Shown: positions 1 through 6,422 of the stretch, one piece after another
How the letters are laid out: every line of letters starts with the position of its first letter
Position numbering within the stretch: position 1 is the first letter of the stretch
NCBI GenBank assembly: GCA_937871705.1
Contig: CALMOO010000309.1
Span: 1 to 15,482 of the forward strand
DNA length: 15,482 nucleotides
Origin: an uncultured Hymenobacter sp.
Lineage (GTDB): Bacteria > Bacteroidota > Bacteroidia > Cytophagales > Hymenobacteraceae
Reading direction: 5' to 3'
Made by a program: the position numbers and the translations under genes
The notes under the pieces: generated by a model
The model's input: only the letters and a program-made list of their open reading frames with translations
Databases searched by the model: none
Told to the model about the DNA's origin: nothing

Positions 1-190
1 CAACCCCACTGAGCGTATCGGCGCTGAGCTGAAACGGCACCTCAACAGCAGTCGTGTTCTGCCCTATGCACGCTTCCCAACAGCAGCTAGGTAGGAGTAG
101 TGCGCCAAGTCCTAGGCTACTGGCCAGGAGCAGTCGCCGGGGGAAGCGGCGGCCGGTAGGAGTCTCTAAAAGGGTAAAAAAAAGCGACAT
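1..190 (-). CDS. Putative lipoprotein, N-terminal part (runs off the left edge)
   Basis: An open frame starts at ATG 188-190 and stays open for 63 codons to the window edge. The first residues are MSLFFTLLETP, followed by a positive stretch (GRRFPRR), a hydrophobic core (LLLASSLGLGALLL) and then PSCC. This is the layout of a signal peptide with a lipobox-like cysteine (LLLPSC), so an exported, lipid-anchored outer- or inner-membrane protein is likely. The mature part visible here (ending near QLSADTLSGV) belongs to no family I recognise. The gene is divergent from the peptidase gene to its right, about 0.9 kb away. No TAnnTTTG promoter box was found upstream. The lipobox proline is unusual, so the start and the lipoprotein call are tentative. 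Confidence 0.5.
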   Translation of the reverse strand, partial: MSLFFTLLETPTGRRFPRRLLLASSLGLGALLLPSCCWEACIGQNTTAVEVPFQLSADTLSGV

Positions 191-1060
191 GCTGCCAGGG
201 TGTAGTTAGGCTTAGGAGACCGCAGTGCTAGGATAGGTTGCACGGCCTACCCTTGGCGCGCTTGAAGCCTGCTCCCTGTCAGCTGACAAGAGGCTTAGAA
301 CTAGCCACCTGTAGAAAATGCTATTCTTAACCGTAGTTGGTATTGCTAGAAAACCGTCACTTTCCCAAGGTTAGTCCGAGAAGCAGCATTATGTAATTCG
401 ACTTTTTTCAGGGACCAATAGAAACTGAGCAGCCTACTATTACCCTCAAAATTCTATTTGGCAGCACAAGGGAAAGTGCGTAGCTGGATTGAGACAGTTT
501 GGTGGGAGAAGGCGCCGCAATAGAAGACCGCGCTGCTAGTCCACTGGCTCAGCCAGTTAGCAGTCGCTAACCGAATAAGGCGTTCTCTGTCTGCAAGTAG
601 CGGCGCCTACCCAGGCCAGCGAGCGGGTGCTAGGGGTGATGGGCCGCGCCGAGTTGTCCGCCCTTACCCCCGCCCTGGCCCGCAACTAGCTGCCCAAGCT
701 GCCTAAAAAACGAAAACGTAGCCTCCTGCTACCAACCGTGACCCGGTGCACAGAATGCGGGGCGGCGGGGTGTTGCGTGTTAAGTTTTAGGAGTGCTTAG
801 GCATAAGCGCAGCAAACGCTTACAAAGGCATAAGCCGAGGGTATATGAGCCCTGGTTCAGGTACAACCGGAGATTTAGTTTAGGCACGTAGCAGCTGTTC
901 TAAGTACGGCTTACCTCTACCCCGGCTTTCGTACGGTAGCCTTCCGCAGTAGTGGGGTTGGGTGTGGCTGACCTGCCTCGTCCGACCCGCAAGCAACTGA
1001 AGTGGCTTTTTAGGCATAATTGCCTGAAATACTAGCTTTTTTTACTTATTTAGCGTCGCC
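191..1060. other. Long intergenic region with short repeats and a stem-loop
   Basis: No gene is recognised in these 870 bases. They hold a bulged stem-loop (533-563), a direct repeat AGGCATAAGC (799-808 and 826-835) with a small inverted repeat TAAGCG/CGCTTA between (804-809, 817-822), and AGGCATAATTGCCT just before the peptidase promoter. A short coding-like patch on the + strand near 590-689 ends in a TAG at 687-689 and may be the tail of a lost gene, but I cannot name it. CTAG occurs about ten times between 1 and 1065. Confidence 0.6.
533..563. repeat. Bulged stem-loop in intergenic region
   Basis: The arms CTGCTA (533-538) and TAGCAG (558-563) enclose a 15-nt odd palindrome, ACTGGCT C AGCCAGT (543-557). 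A 4-nt bulge (539-542) sits on the left side only. The structure gives 13 paired positions. No T-run follows on either strand, so it is not a classical intrinsic terminator. It could be a protein-binding palindrome or part of a non-coding transcript. Confidence 0.5.
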
Positions 1061-1068
1061 TACATTTG
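1037..1068 (+). promoter_or_regulatory. Bacteroidota-type promoter of the M28 peptidase gene
   Basis: TACATTTG at 1061-1068 matches the Bacteroidota -7 consensus TAnnTTTG exactly. A TTTT at 1037-1040, 20 nt upstream, is a weak match to the -33 TTTG box. Transcription would start near 1075, leaving a leader of roughly 30 nt before the ATG at 1108. This also argues against the upstream TTG at 1066 as the start codon, because it lies inside the promoter. Confidence 0.6.
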
Positions 1069-1107
1069 CTGGTCAAACCCTTTATTTTCAGTTTCTTTTC
1101 TTCTCCT

Positions 1108-3078
1108 ATGAAGTTAACAACTTGTACGTACTACGCCTTAGCAGCTAGCTTGCTGACCCTGGCGACTGCGCCGCCAGTGCTAGCGCAGTCGGCTGCGCCC
1201 GACGGGCCTACCAAAGTCAAAACCAAGCACAAGCGGGGCCAAGAGGCTGCCCCAACAGCTTCGGTAGTCAGTGCGGCAGCCCCCACCCTCACCGACTATT
1301 CGCTGCCCTACGCCGCCAGCATCACGCCTGCAGGGCTGAAAGCTGACCTCGATGTGCTGGCCTCGGATGCGTACGAAGGCCGCGAAACTGGTAAGAAAGG
1401 CCAGAAAATGGCCGCTGACTACATCGCTAAGGCCTTCGCGGCCGATGGGCTGGTCGGCCCGGTGCCTGGCTCGGATAACCCGTACCTGCAGCACTTTACC
1501 ATGAACCGGGTGCCTATCGACCCGGCCTCCACGATGCAGGTAGGCGGCAAAACCTATACGCTGGGCAAAGACTTTTACGTGCTGGTGCCGGGCAGTTTCG
1601 CGGGGTCCCCGCTTACCGTAAAGCCCGTCTTCGTGGGCTACGGCATTAAGGAGGACAAGTACTCCGACCTGGCGACTGCGCCCGCGGTGGGCAGCGACCT
1701 AGTGGTTCTGCTGGGCCAGCCCCTCAACAAGGCCGGGCAACCGCTGCTGGGCCCGGCCAGCCCCTACGGTGGCAGCGGCCTGCGCGCCCTAGGGGCCCGC
1801 ACCGCCTTCATGATTCCCTTGCAGCCGCACGCCGTGTTTTTGATAGCCCCCACGGCAGCGCAATTTGGGCAGGCGCCTAAGGAGTTGGCACAGGTACTCG
1901 GCCGCGAGCAACTGGCGTTTGCCGACCAGCCGGCCCCGGCGGGCGCTTGCATCGTGCTCGTATCGCCGGCACTAGGGGCTGCCCTGCTGGGCACCACTCC
2001 GAGCGGCCTCACTCAGTATGAAAAGGGCGTGGCCGCGGCCGGTAAGCCCATCGCCAGCGGCTTTAAGCCCGCCGCGGCTAGCGTACGGCTCAAGCAAAAG
2101 AAGGAGCCCTTCACCACCGAAAACGTGCTGGGCTACCTCGAAGGCACCGACAAGAAAGACGAGGTAGTGGTGCTCTCGGCCCACTACGACCACCTAGGTA
2201 TTAAGAACGGGGTAGTGTACAACGGGGCCGACGACGATGGCTCGGGCACGGTGAGCGTGCTGGCCATGGCCCGCGCCTTTGTGCAGGCCAAAAAGGATGG
2301 GCACGGGCCGCGCCGTAGTATCCTGTTCCTGGCCAATGTGGGGGAGGAAGAAGGCCTGCTGGGCTCGCAGTACTACACCGACCACCCAGTGTTTCCGCTG
2401 GCTAACACCGTGACCGACCTCAACATCGACATGGTGGGCCGGGTGGACAGCCTCCACCAGGGCAAGGGCGACTACGTGTACCTGGTGGGCGATGACCGGC
2501 TGTCGCAGGAGCTGCATACGCTCAGCGAGGCTACCAACCAGCAGTACAACCCCGTGGCCCTCGACTACAAGTACAACGACCCCAACGACCCCGAACACAT
2601 CTATGAGCGCTCGGACCACTACAACTTTGCCAAGCACAATGTGCCAATTATCTTCTACACCAGTGGCTTGCACCCGCAGTACCACCAGGCCACGGACGAC
2701 GTGGAGCTGATTGACTTTCCGGCCATGGCCCGGCGCGACCAGCTCGTGTTTCACACCGCGTGGGCCGTGGCCAACCGCGACCAGCGCATTATGGTCGATG
2801 AGAAGTACCGCAGCACCGGCTTCGCACCTACCCCCGCCGACCTCGAGCGCTACGTGGGTACGTACGCCAGCGCACAGATTCCGCTCAAAATTACGTTTAT
2901 CAAAGACGGCACCACCCTCAAGGCCCAGGCCACCGGCCAGCCAGCCTTCGCGCTGGAACCCGTGAGCCAGGGCGTTTTTAAGGTTGACCAAGCCGGCCTT
3001 CAGGTACAATTCGACCCGGCCAAGCCGGCTTTCACCCTGAAGCAGGGGGGTAAGGAATACCCATTTACGAAGGAATAG
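1108..3078 (+). CDS. Secreted M28-family zinc aminopeptidase with C-terminal accessory domain
   Basis: The product has 656 residues from ATG 1108. It begins with a signal peptide (MKLTTCTYYALAASLL, cleavage probably after VLA) and a low-complexity Lys-rich linker. The middle region (FVGYGIKEDKYSDL, near 190) resembles a protease-associated insert. The M28 domain carries the expected di-zinc ligands: His359 in SAHYDHLG, Asp375 in NGADDDGSG, Glu413-415 in GEEEGLLGS, Asp441 in NIDMVGR and His526 in YHQATDD. The last 80 or so residues, starting near ERYVGTYAS, look like the small beta-rich domain often attached to Bacteroidota hydrolases (DUF3471-like). Such enzymes remove N-terminal residues from peptides outside the cytoplasm. 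I chose the ATG because it starts the signal peptide directly; a TTG 14 codons upstream overlaps the promoter. The gene is monocistronic, with a hairpin just after the stop. Confidence 0.95.
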   Translation: MKLTTCTYYALAASLLTLATAPPVLAQSAAPDGPTKVKTKHKRGQEAAPTASVVSAAAPTLTDYSLPYAASITPAGLKADLDVLASDAYEGRETGKKGQKMAADYIAKAFAADGLVGPVPGSDNPYLQHFTMNRVPIDPASTMQVGGKTYTLGKDFYVLVPGSFAGSPLTVKPVFVGYGIKEDKYSDLATAPAVGSDLVVLLGQPLNKAGQPLLGPASPYGGSGLRALGARTAFMIPLQPHAVFLIAPTAAQFGQAPKELAQVLGREQLAFADQPAPAGACIVLVSPALGAALLGTTPSGLTQYEKGVAAAGKPIASGFKPAAASVRLKQKKEPFTTENVLGYLEGTDKKDEVVVLSAHYDHLGIKNGVVYNGADDDGSGTVSVLAMARAFVQAKKDGHGPRRSILFLANVGEEEGLLGSQYYTDHPVFPLANTVTDLNIDMVGRVDSLHQGKGDYVYLVGDDRLSQELHTLSEATNQQYNPVALDYKYNDPNDPEHIYERSDHYNFAKHNVPIIFYTSGLHPQYHQATDDVELIDFPAMARRDQLVFHTAWAVANRDQRIMVDEKYRSTGFAPTPADLERYVGTYASAQIPLKITFIKDGTTLKAQATGQPAFALEPVSQGVFKVDQAGLQVQFDPAKPAFTLKQGGKEYPFTKE

Positions 3079-3085
3079 CTGGCTA

Positions 3086-3123
3086 GGGGGTAGGGCTGCC
3101 AGCGCGCGCAGCGCTACCCCCTT
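3086..3123 (+). terminator. Terminator-like hairpin after the M28 gene
   Basis: GGGGGTAG (3086-3093) pairs with CTACCCCC (3114-3121). After a single G-G mismatch, GCTGC (3095-3099) pairs with GCAGC (3108-3112), leaving an 8-nt loop. The stem begins 8 nt after the stop codon. Only two T residues follow, so termination strength is uncertain. Confidence 0.6.
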
Positions 3124-3470
3124 CGACCGGCTGGGTCCTTGCGCGCTAGCTCAAAGACAAGGAACGACTTTTTGCCGCCGGCGCAGGTTCACTAGCGACA
3201 GCGAGCGTCCGGGGCAGCTAGGGGCCGAAGGGCAAACTTCCTTACGTAGTAAGCTACTAGCTAGCCGAGGGTGGCCCCGAAAGGTGCACCTTATGGACCC
3301 GCCCTTTTTCGGCTTATTCAATCCCCTCCACGCACTGGAAACGCACTCGTGATGGACTTTCTGAGCCACCTAGCCGGCTAGGTACTTTCTGAGCTCCCTC
3401 CAGGTGTACCTTTCTGGCGCAGCTAAAGCCTTGAATTGCTCACTCTTTCATACGCTACTTGTCGCCGTTT
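3124..3470. other. Intergenic region rich in CTAG and palindromes
   Basis: No convincing gene is present. CTAG occurs eight times between 3079 and 3458, several of them inside palindromes: TAGTA AGC TACTA at 3247-3259 and the 16-nt perfect palindrome at 3368-3383. TACCTTTC at 3407-3414 is a one-mismatch -7 box and may drive the gene starting at 3471. Confidence 0.5.
3368..3383. repeat. Perfect 16-nt palindrome, possible operator
   Basis: ACCTAGCCGGCTAGGT reads the same on both strands. It lies about 24 nt upstream of a near-consensus -7 box (3407-3414) and about 90 nt upstream of the next gene, at about the distance expected of a -33 region or operator. A dimeric regulator site is inferred; no regulator gene is adjacent. 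Confidence 0.4.
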
Positions 3471-3944
3471 ATGTGCTACCTGAACGCCTTCTTAACCTTT
3501 TTAGCGGTGGTCTTCTCCCTTGGGACCACCCGTGCACAGCCTACCAAGACCCTTACCGGTCGGATCCTAAGCGATCACTTAGAAGGGGTTCCAAGAGCGA
3601 ACATTTTCGCTCAGGATACGACCGTCATTGGGACAACGGACATGGAGGGTTATTTTAAGATTGACGTTCCCGTCAACACCAACACGCTCCTATTCGCATC
3701 TATCGGCATGGAATGGACCAGAGTCAATCTGAGCGCAGATTGTTCAACCCTTGAAGTGCTTCTCCTGTATGCTGCTACTTATGATTTCATGTCGGTGAGG
3801 CGCGTGAATAGACAAGAGTTCAAGCGGTTTAAGCACTTGCCCCAACTATATCAAAAAGCATATGAGAAAGGCTTCTTTAAATCCCGTGCACCTTGTGCTT
3901 TTCCCATTTTCACCAAGTGGGTCCCACGTCCAGCGAAACGGTGA
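3471..3944 (+). CDS. Small secreted protein with carboxypeptidase-regulatory-like domain
   Basis: The product has 157 residues from ATG 3471. The first 23 residues (MCYLNAFLTFLAVVFSLGTT, then RAQ) form a signal peptide. Next comes a carboxypeptidase-regulatory-like beta-sandwich: GRILSDHLEGVPRANIFAQD, then a variant of the usual 'GTxTDxxGxFxI' strand (VIGTTDMEGYFKIDVP), then LLFASIGMEW. This domain is normally the N-terminal repeat of TonB-linked receptors and other exported Bacteroidota proteins, but here it stands alone. It is followed by a basic tail of about 60 residues (VNRQEFKRFKHLPQLYQKAY). No barrel or catalytic domain follows. A TTG four codons upstream is possible, but the ATG gives a clean signal peptide. 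The exact role is unknown; an exported structural or binding protein is likely. Its base composition is less GC-rich than its neighbours. Confidence 0.75.
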   Translation: MCYLNAFLTFLAVVFSLGTTRAQPTKTLTGRILSDHLEGVPRANIFAQDTTVIGTTDMEGYFKIDVPVNTNTLLFASIGMEWTRVNLSADCSTLEVLLLYAATYDFMSVRRVNRQEFKRFKHLPQLYQKAYEKGFFKSRAPCAFPIFTKWVPRPAKR

Positions 3945-4103
3945 TTTAAGGGAAGCAAACCACCTTCTACCTTCTATAATCGACGGACTACAGCTTATAA
4001 AACGCTGCTGAGCTTAGTTAACTAATTTCCATACCCGTGACGTTCGAAAAACCCTCTTGCAAAACGGCCCCGTAAACCACATTTTCAGGGACGTTGGCGG
4101 GGG
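3945..4103. other. Short intergenic stretch before the MITE
   Basis: Nothing coding is recognised. It contains a 12-nt perfect palindrome TTAGTTAACTAA (4014-4025) and a CCTTCTA doublet. It is AT-richer than the flanking genes. Confidence 0.4.
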
Positions 4104-4111
4104 TAGGAAAG

Positions 4112-4132
4112 CCAGGGCTTACGCAGCAAAAA
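4112..4132 (+). repeat. Left terminal inverted repeat of the MITE
   Basis: This 21-bp arm matches the reverse complement of 4235-4255 without a mismatch. It begins CCAGGGCTTACG and ends in a run of five A. Identity stops at the next base. Confidence 0.9.
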
Positions 4133-4234
4133 CTTGGCCTTTGTTTCCCGTGCATAGAGGCACATTCACTAGCGAGACCTGCCGCCTACAAACGGTGGCA
4201 TAGTAGCTCTGGAAAGAGCAAAAGCGCTTTCTAT

Positions 4235-4255
4235 TTTTTGCTGCGTAAGCCCTGG
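4235..4255 (-). repeat. Right terminal inverted repeat of the MITE
   Basis: Exact inverse of the left arm, ending GTAAGCCCTGG immediately before the second copy of the TAGGAAAG target duplication. Confidence 0.9.
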
Positions 4256-4275
4256 TAGGAAAGCTATTCGAAAAA

Positions 4276-4290
4276 CAGTAGTGCCTACTG
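4276..4290. repeat. Short palindrome between MITE and DUF922 gene
   Basis: CAGTAG (4276-4281) and CTACTG (4285-4290) form a 6-bp stem with a 3-nt loop, 13 nt right of the MITE target duplication. The rest of the 4264-4496 leader of the DUF922 gene shows no recognisable promoter. Confidence 0.35.
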
Positions 4291-4496
4291 CAGCCCGCTT
4301 GAGATTCAATTGAGAAACCAGGTAGGTAGGAGCCCGTCCCTGGTAGGACAGAATGGCCCGTAACGGGTGCACACGCCGACCAAGTGGGTGCGCCCGGCCG
4401 CGTTCTCCCCAGAAGACGGCGCCTAGCCATCCGCCCGGGGTTCCTCTTCGGCAGGCGAGTATCTTCGAGCCTTCCCTCGTTGTTCTGCTTCTTGCC

Positions 4497-5126
4497 ATGC
4501 GTAGCCTCCGTGCTGCTTGCCTGCGCGTCTTCTTGCTGCTGCTAGGCCCTGCGGTTGCCCCTCGGGCCGCCCCCCACTTTGCCTCGCCGCCCCCGGGGGC
4601 CCAAGCCGACCGGCTGTGTTGGCAGGCCAGCGTGCCCCTACGCTGGCGCGACTTTCAGGCCCCGCAGGCCCAGGTGCAAGCCAGTTTGCTGGACGTGCGC
4701 GTGGGGGCCTGTAGCGCCGTCGAAGTGGCGGTTGTTCCCTACGCCACGGCGTCGGGACCGGACGCCTTCCGCGTCGAATCCTTCCTGGTGCGCAGCCGCT
4801 CCTGGGTGCGCGATTCGGCCATCGTCCGCCAGCCGTTGCTGCTGGCCCATGAGCAGGTGCATTTTGACATCAATGAGCTTTTTGCCCGCCGCATTCGCCA
4901 GCAGCTGGCCCAAGACCAGGCCGCTGGGGTGTACTTATACGGGCCGGCAGTAGCCCAACACATCCGCCAGCTCTTGGCGGAGAAAACCGCCTACCAAGCC
5001 CGCTTCGACGCCGCTGCTTACCACGACCCCTCCGCGGTTACCCTTACGCGGTGGCAAGCGCTGGTGCAGCAGCAACTGGCTCCGTTACTCGCCTATGCCT
5101 CTACGGCTGCAACGTGTAGCGACTAG
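4497..5126 (+). CDS. Secreted DUF922-family protein with HExxH motif
   Basis: The product has 209 residues from ATG 4497. It starts with a signal peptide (MRSLRAACLRVFLLLLGPAV). The body has the DUF922 pattern: an aromatic WRDFQAP segment near residue 50, a SWVRDSAIV segment near 101, then LLAHEQVHFDINELFARR with His118, Glu119 and His122 forming a zinc-peptidase-like HExxH followed by Asp124. A helical C-terminus follows. DUF922 proteins are exported or periplasmic and are suspected metalloproteases; no substrate is known to me. The frame is open for 48 codons upstream of this ATG, but that stretch is Arg/Pro-rich and unlike a protein N-terminus, so I use the ATG that opens the signal peptide. 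The gene stands alone on the + strand and faces the minus-strand cluster on its right. Confidence 0.8.
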   Translation: MRSLRAACLRVFLLLLGPAVAPRAAPHFASPPPGAQADRLCWQASVPLRWRDFQAPQAQVQASLLDVRVGACSAVEVAVVPYATASGPDAFRVESFLVRSRSWVRDSAIVRQPLLLAHEQVHFDINELFARRIRQQLAQDQAAGVYLYGPAVAQHIRQLLAEKTAYQARFDAAAYHDPSAVTLTRWQALVQQQLAPLLAYASTAATCSD

Positions 5127-5174
5127 CGGGCAGCAGACAACAACTGGCCAGCACAGGTCACGAATTGAGCCTAG

Positions 5175-5196
5175 TCAGAAAGGCACCCCTTTCTGA
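5175..5196 (+). terminator. Hairpin after the DUF922 gene
   Basis: TCAGAAAGG (5175-5183) and CCTTTCTGA (5188-5196) form a perfect 9-bp stem with a 4-nt loop, 49 nt after the DUF922 stop. There is no T-run after it, so it may work as an RNA-end stabiliser or a weak bidirectional terminator. Confidence 0.5.
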
Positions 5197-5211
5197 TCCC
5201 CGGGGGGAGGG

Positions 5212-5236
5212 GGGGTACGTACGGCGCGCGTACCCC
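5212..5236. repeat. GGGGTACG/CGTACCCC hairpin
   Basis: The perfect 8-bp arms (5212-5219 and 5229-5236) enclose a 9-nt GC-rich loop. TTGCG TT CGCAA at 5239-5250 forms another small hairpin directly afterwards. Confidence 0.45.
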
Positions 5237-5266
5237 GATTGCGTTCGCAACGCTGGGGGTAGTACT

Positions 5267-5280
5267 GCGCGTCGACGCGC
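5267..5280. repeat. 14-nt perfect palindrome GCGCGTCGACGCGC
   Basis: The sequence is identical on both strands and lies in the spacer between converging genes. It could be a protein-binding site or simply another part of the hairpin cluster. Confidence 0.4.
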
Positions 5281-5441
5281 TGCCTGCAGGAAGCAGTCTG
5301 GGGCCTGGCTGCGCGCAAAAACCCTGTTTCCCGTGCGTTAGGCCATCCAGTAGAGTAGTGACAACGTCCCCTTACCCGGCGCGATGGCCTATCGGTAGAG
5401 GTGCGCATTCCCCCTCAACCCTGCGGGGGGAGCTCGGTTTA

Positions 5442-6361
5442 CTAATCCACCGTTAGCACAACTTTGCCATTCAATCCGCCGCCGGCCACGAGTTGCTGCG
5501 CGGTAGCCGCCTCTTCGAGTCTCAGCACTTTCACAACTCGCGGGACAACCTTTCCCTGCTCAATCAAAGCCGTCCCGAACTCCAGCTGCTGAACTGTTGG
5601 TAGGCCGTCTATAAATCGCGCGCTGACTCCGTAGCGCTTAGCCAACTCCGGGTCTGGGGGCATGAAAGCACTTAACAGCAAGCCCCTTTTTTAAGCGTTT
5701 CGAACGACTTTGCCAGGGTTTCGCCCCCAACAAAATCGATGACCACATCCACCGCTTTTATTGCTTGGGTAACGTCCTGCTGCTTATAATCGATTACTTC
5801 GTCGGCGCCCAACGACTTTAGCAACTCAACGCCTTCCCCGGAGGCGGTGCCAATGACGTACGCCCCGAGCACCTTGGCTACCTGCACGAATACCTGGCCG
5901 GCGCTGCCGGCGGCGCCCTGAATCAGAACGCGTTGGCCGGCTTGCACCCGGGCCTGTTCCATCAGAAACAAATGGGAAGTATGCACGGGAATTACTAGGG
6001 CCGCCGCTGCGTTGAGCGTGAGGTTGCGCGGCAGGCGGGCCACCTGCGTCGCCGGCAGCGCCACGTACTCGGCGTAGGTGCCGCCCATGGTGCCGCCGTA
6101 AACTTGGTCCCCGACTTGCAAGCGGGTGACGTCACGACCGACCGCTTCGACCGTGCCGGCAAAGTCCAGGCCGGGCGTATACGGCAGCCGAACGAGGATC
6201 TGCTGCTGCATCCGACCCGAACGAATCTTCAGGTCCAGGGGATTCACGGTGGTGGCGGCGATGTGAACCAACACTTCCTCGTCGCCGCAGGAAGGTTTTG
6301 CGACTTGATTTAGGCCCACCACATCGGCTTCGCCGAAGGCAACATACTGGATAACTTTCAT
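5442..6361 (-). pseudogene. NAD(P)H quinone-oxidoreductase-like MDR protein, frameshifted
   Basis: Two reading frames together encode one medium-chain dehydrogenase/reductase of about 306 residues. The N-terminal part (6361 to 5672, ATG start) has the GroES-like region (VNPLDLKIRSG, PYTPGLDFAGTVEAVG) and the Rossmann motif GAAGSAGQVFVQVAKVLGA, then LGADEVIDYK and VVIDFVGGETL. It stops just after LKKGACC. The C-terminal part (5681 to 5442) continues the family pattern (LLLSAFMPPD, then GKVVPRVVKVL and GKVVLTVD). The break lies in an A6-G4 run on the coding strand (5683-5692 on +). One added base there restores the reading frame as LKKGG-LLLSAF or LKKRG-LLLSAF. No zinc-binding cysteines are seen, as is usual for the quinone reductase group. 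The gene lies 61 nt downstream of the catalase gene on the same strand, so the two probably formed an oxidative-stress operon. It may be a true pseudogene or a homopolymer sequencing error. Confidence 0.85.
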
Positions 6362-6422
6362 AAGAATAATAGGCAGGCTATTCGCTGACCGCTCAGTAGC
6401 CGGGGGTTGTGGCTGCCATGAC

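Larger units (their letters stand above)
4104..4263. mobile_element. MITE-like non-autonomous element with 8-bp target site duplication
   Basis: A 21-bp perfect terminal inverted repeat bounds a 144-bp element at 4112-4255. The left end is 4112-4132, starting CCAGGGCTTACGCAGC; the right end is its exact reverse complement, 4235-4255. The bases flanking the two ends are identical, TAGGAAAG at 4104-4111 and 4256-4263, which is the footprint of a transposition event with an 8-bp duplication. The roughly 100 internal bases encode nothing recognisable, so movement would need a transposase supplied in trans. Several DDE families make 8-bp duplications (for example ISAs1, ISL3, IS1595, IS66 and some IS256 members); I cannot tell which one from this sequence. 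The perfect ends and target duplication suggest a fairly recent insertion. Confidence 0.85.
5127..5441. other. Hairpin-rich spacer between converging genes
   Basis: No gene is supported here. Four perfect inverted repeats are packed into 5175-5280, and a weaker CCCCC/GGGGG pair (5410-5414, 5425-5429) lies 12 nt after the stop of the minus-strand oxidoreductase. The spacer separates two converging transcription units, so two-sided termination is the simplest role. Confidence 0.55.

Noticed and set aside
2194..3009. 271-codon minus-strand open frame inside the M28 gene
   Set aside because: It is antisense to an unambiguous M28 domain; Val/His-rich shadow translation typical of GC-rich genes.
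3151..3369. 72-codon minus-strand open frame
   Set aside because: Arg/Cys/Ser-rich translation without motifs, in a palindrome-rich intergenic region.
4112..4255. Intact insertion sequence
   Set aside because: Only 144 bp long with no transposase frame; it can only be a non-autonomous element.
5175..5408. 77-codon minus-strand open frame
   Set aside because: It covers the hairpin cluster; its translation is Arg-rich and low in hydrophobic residues, not protein-like.
5683..5692. Programmed -1 ribosomal frameshift on A_AAA_AAG in the MDR gene
   Set aside because: The codon boundaries are AAA|AAA|GGG, not the A_AAA_AAG phase of dnaX-type sites, and this enzyme family is not known to use frameshifting.
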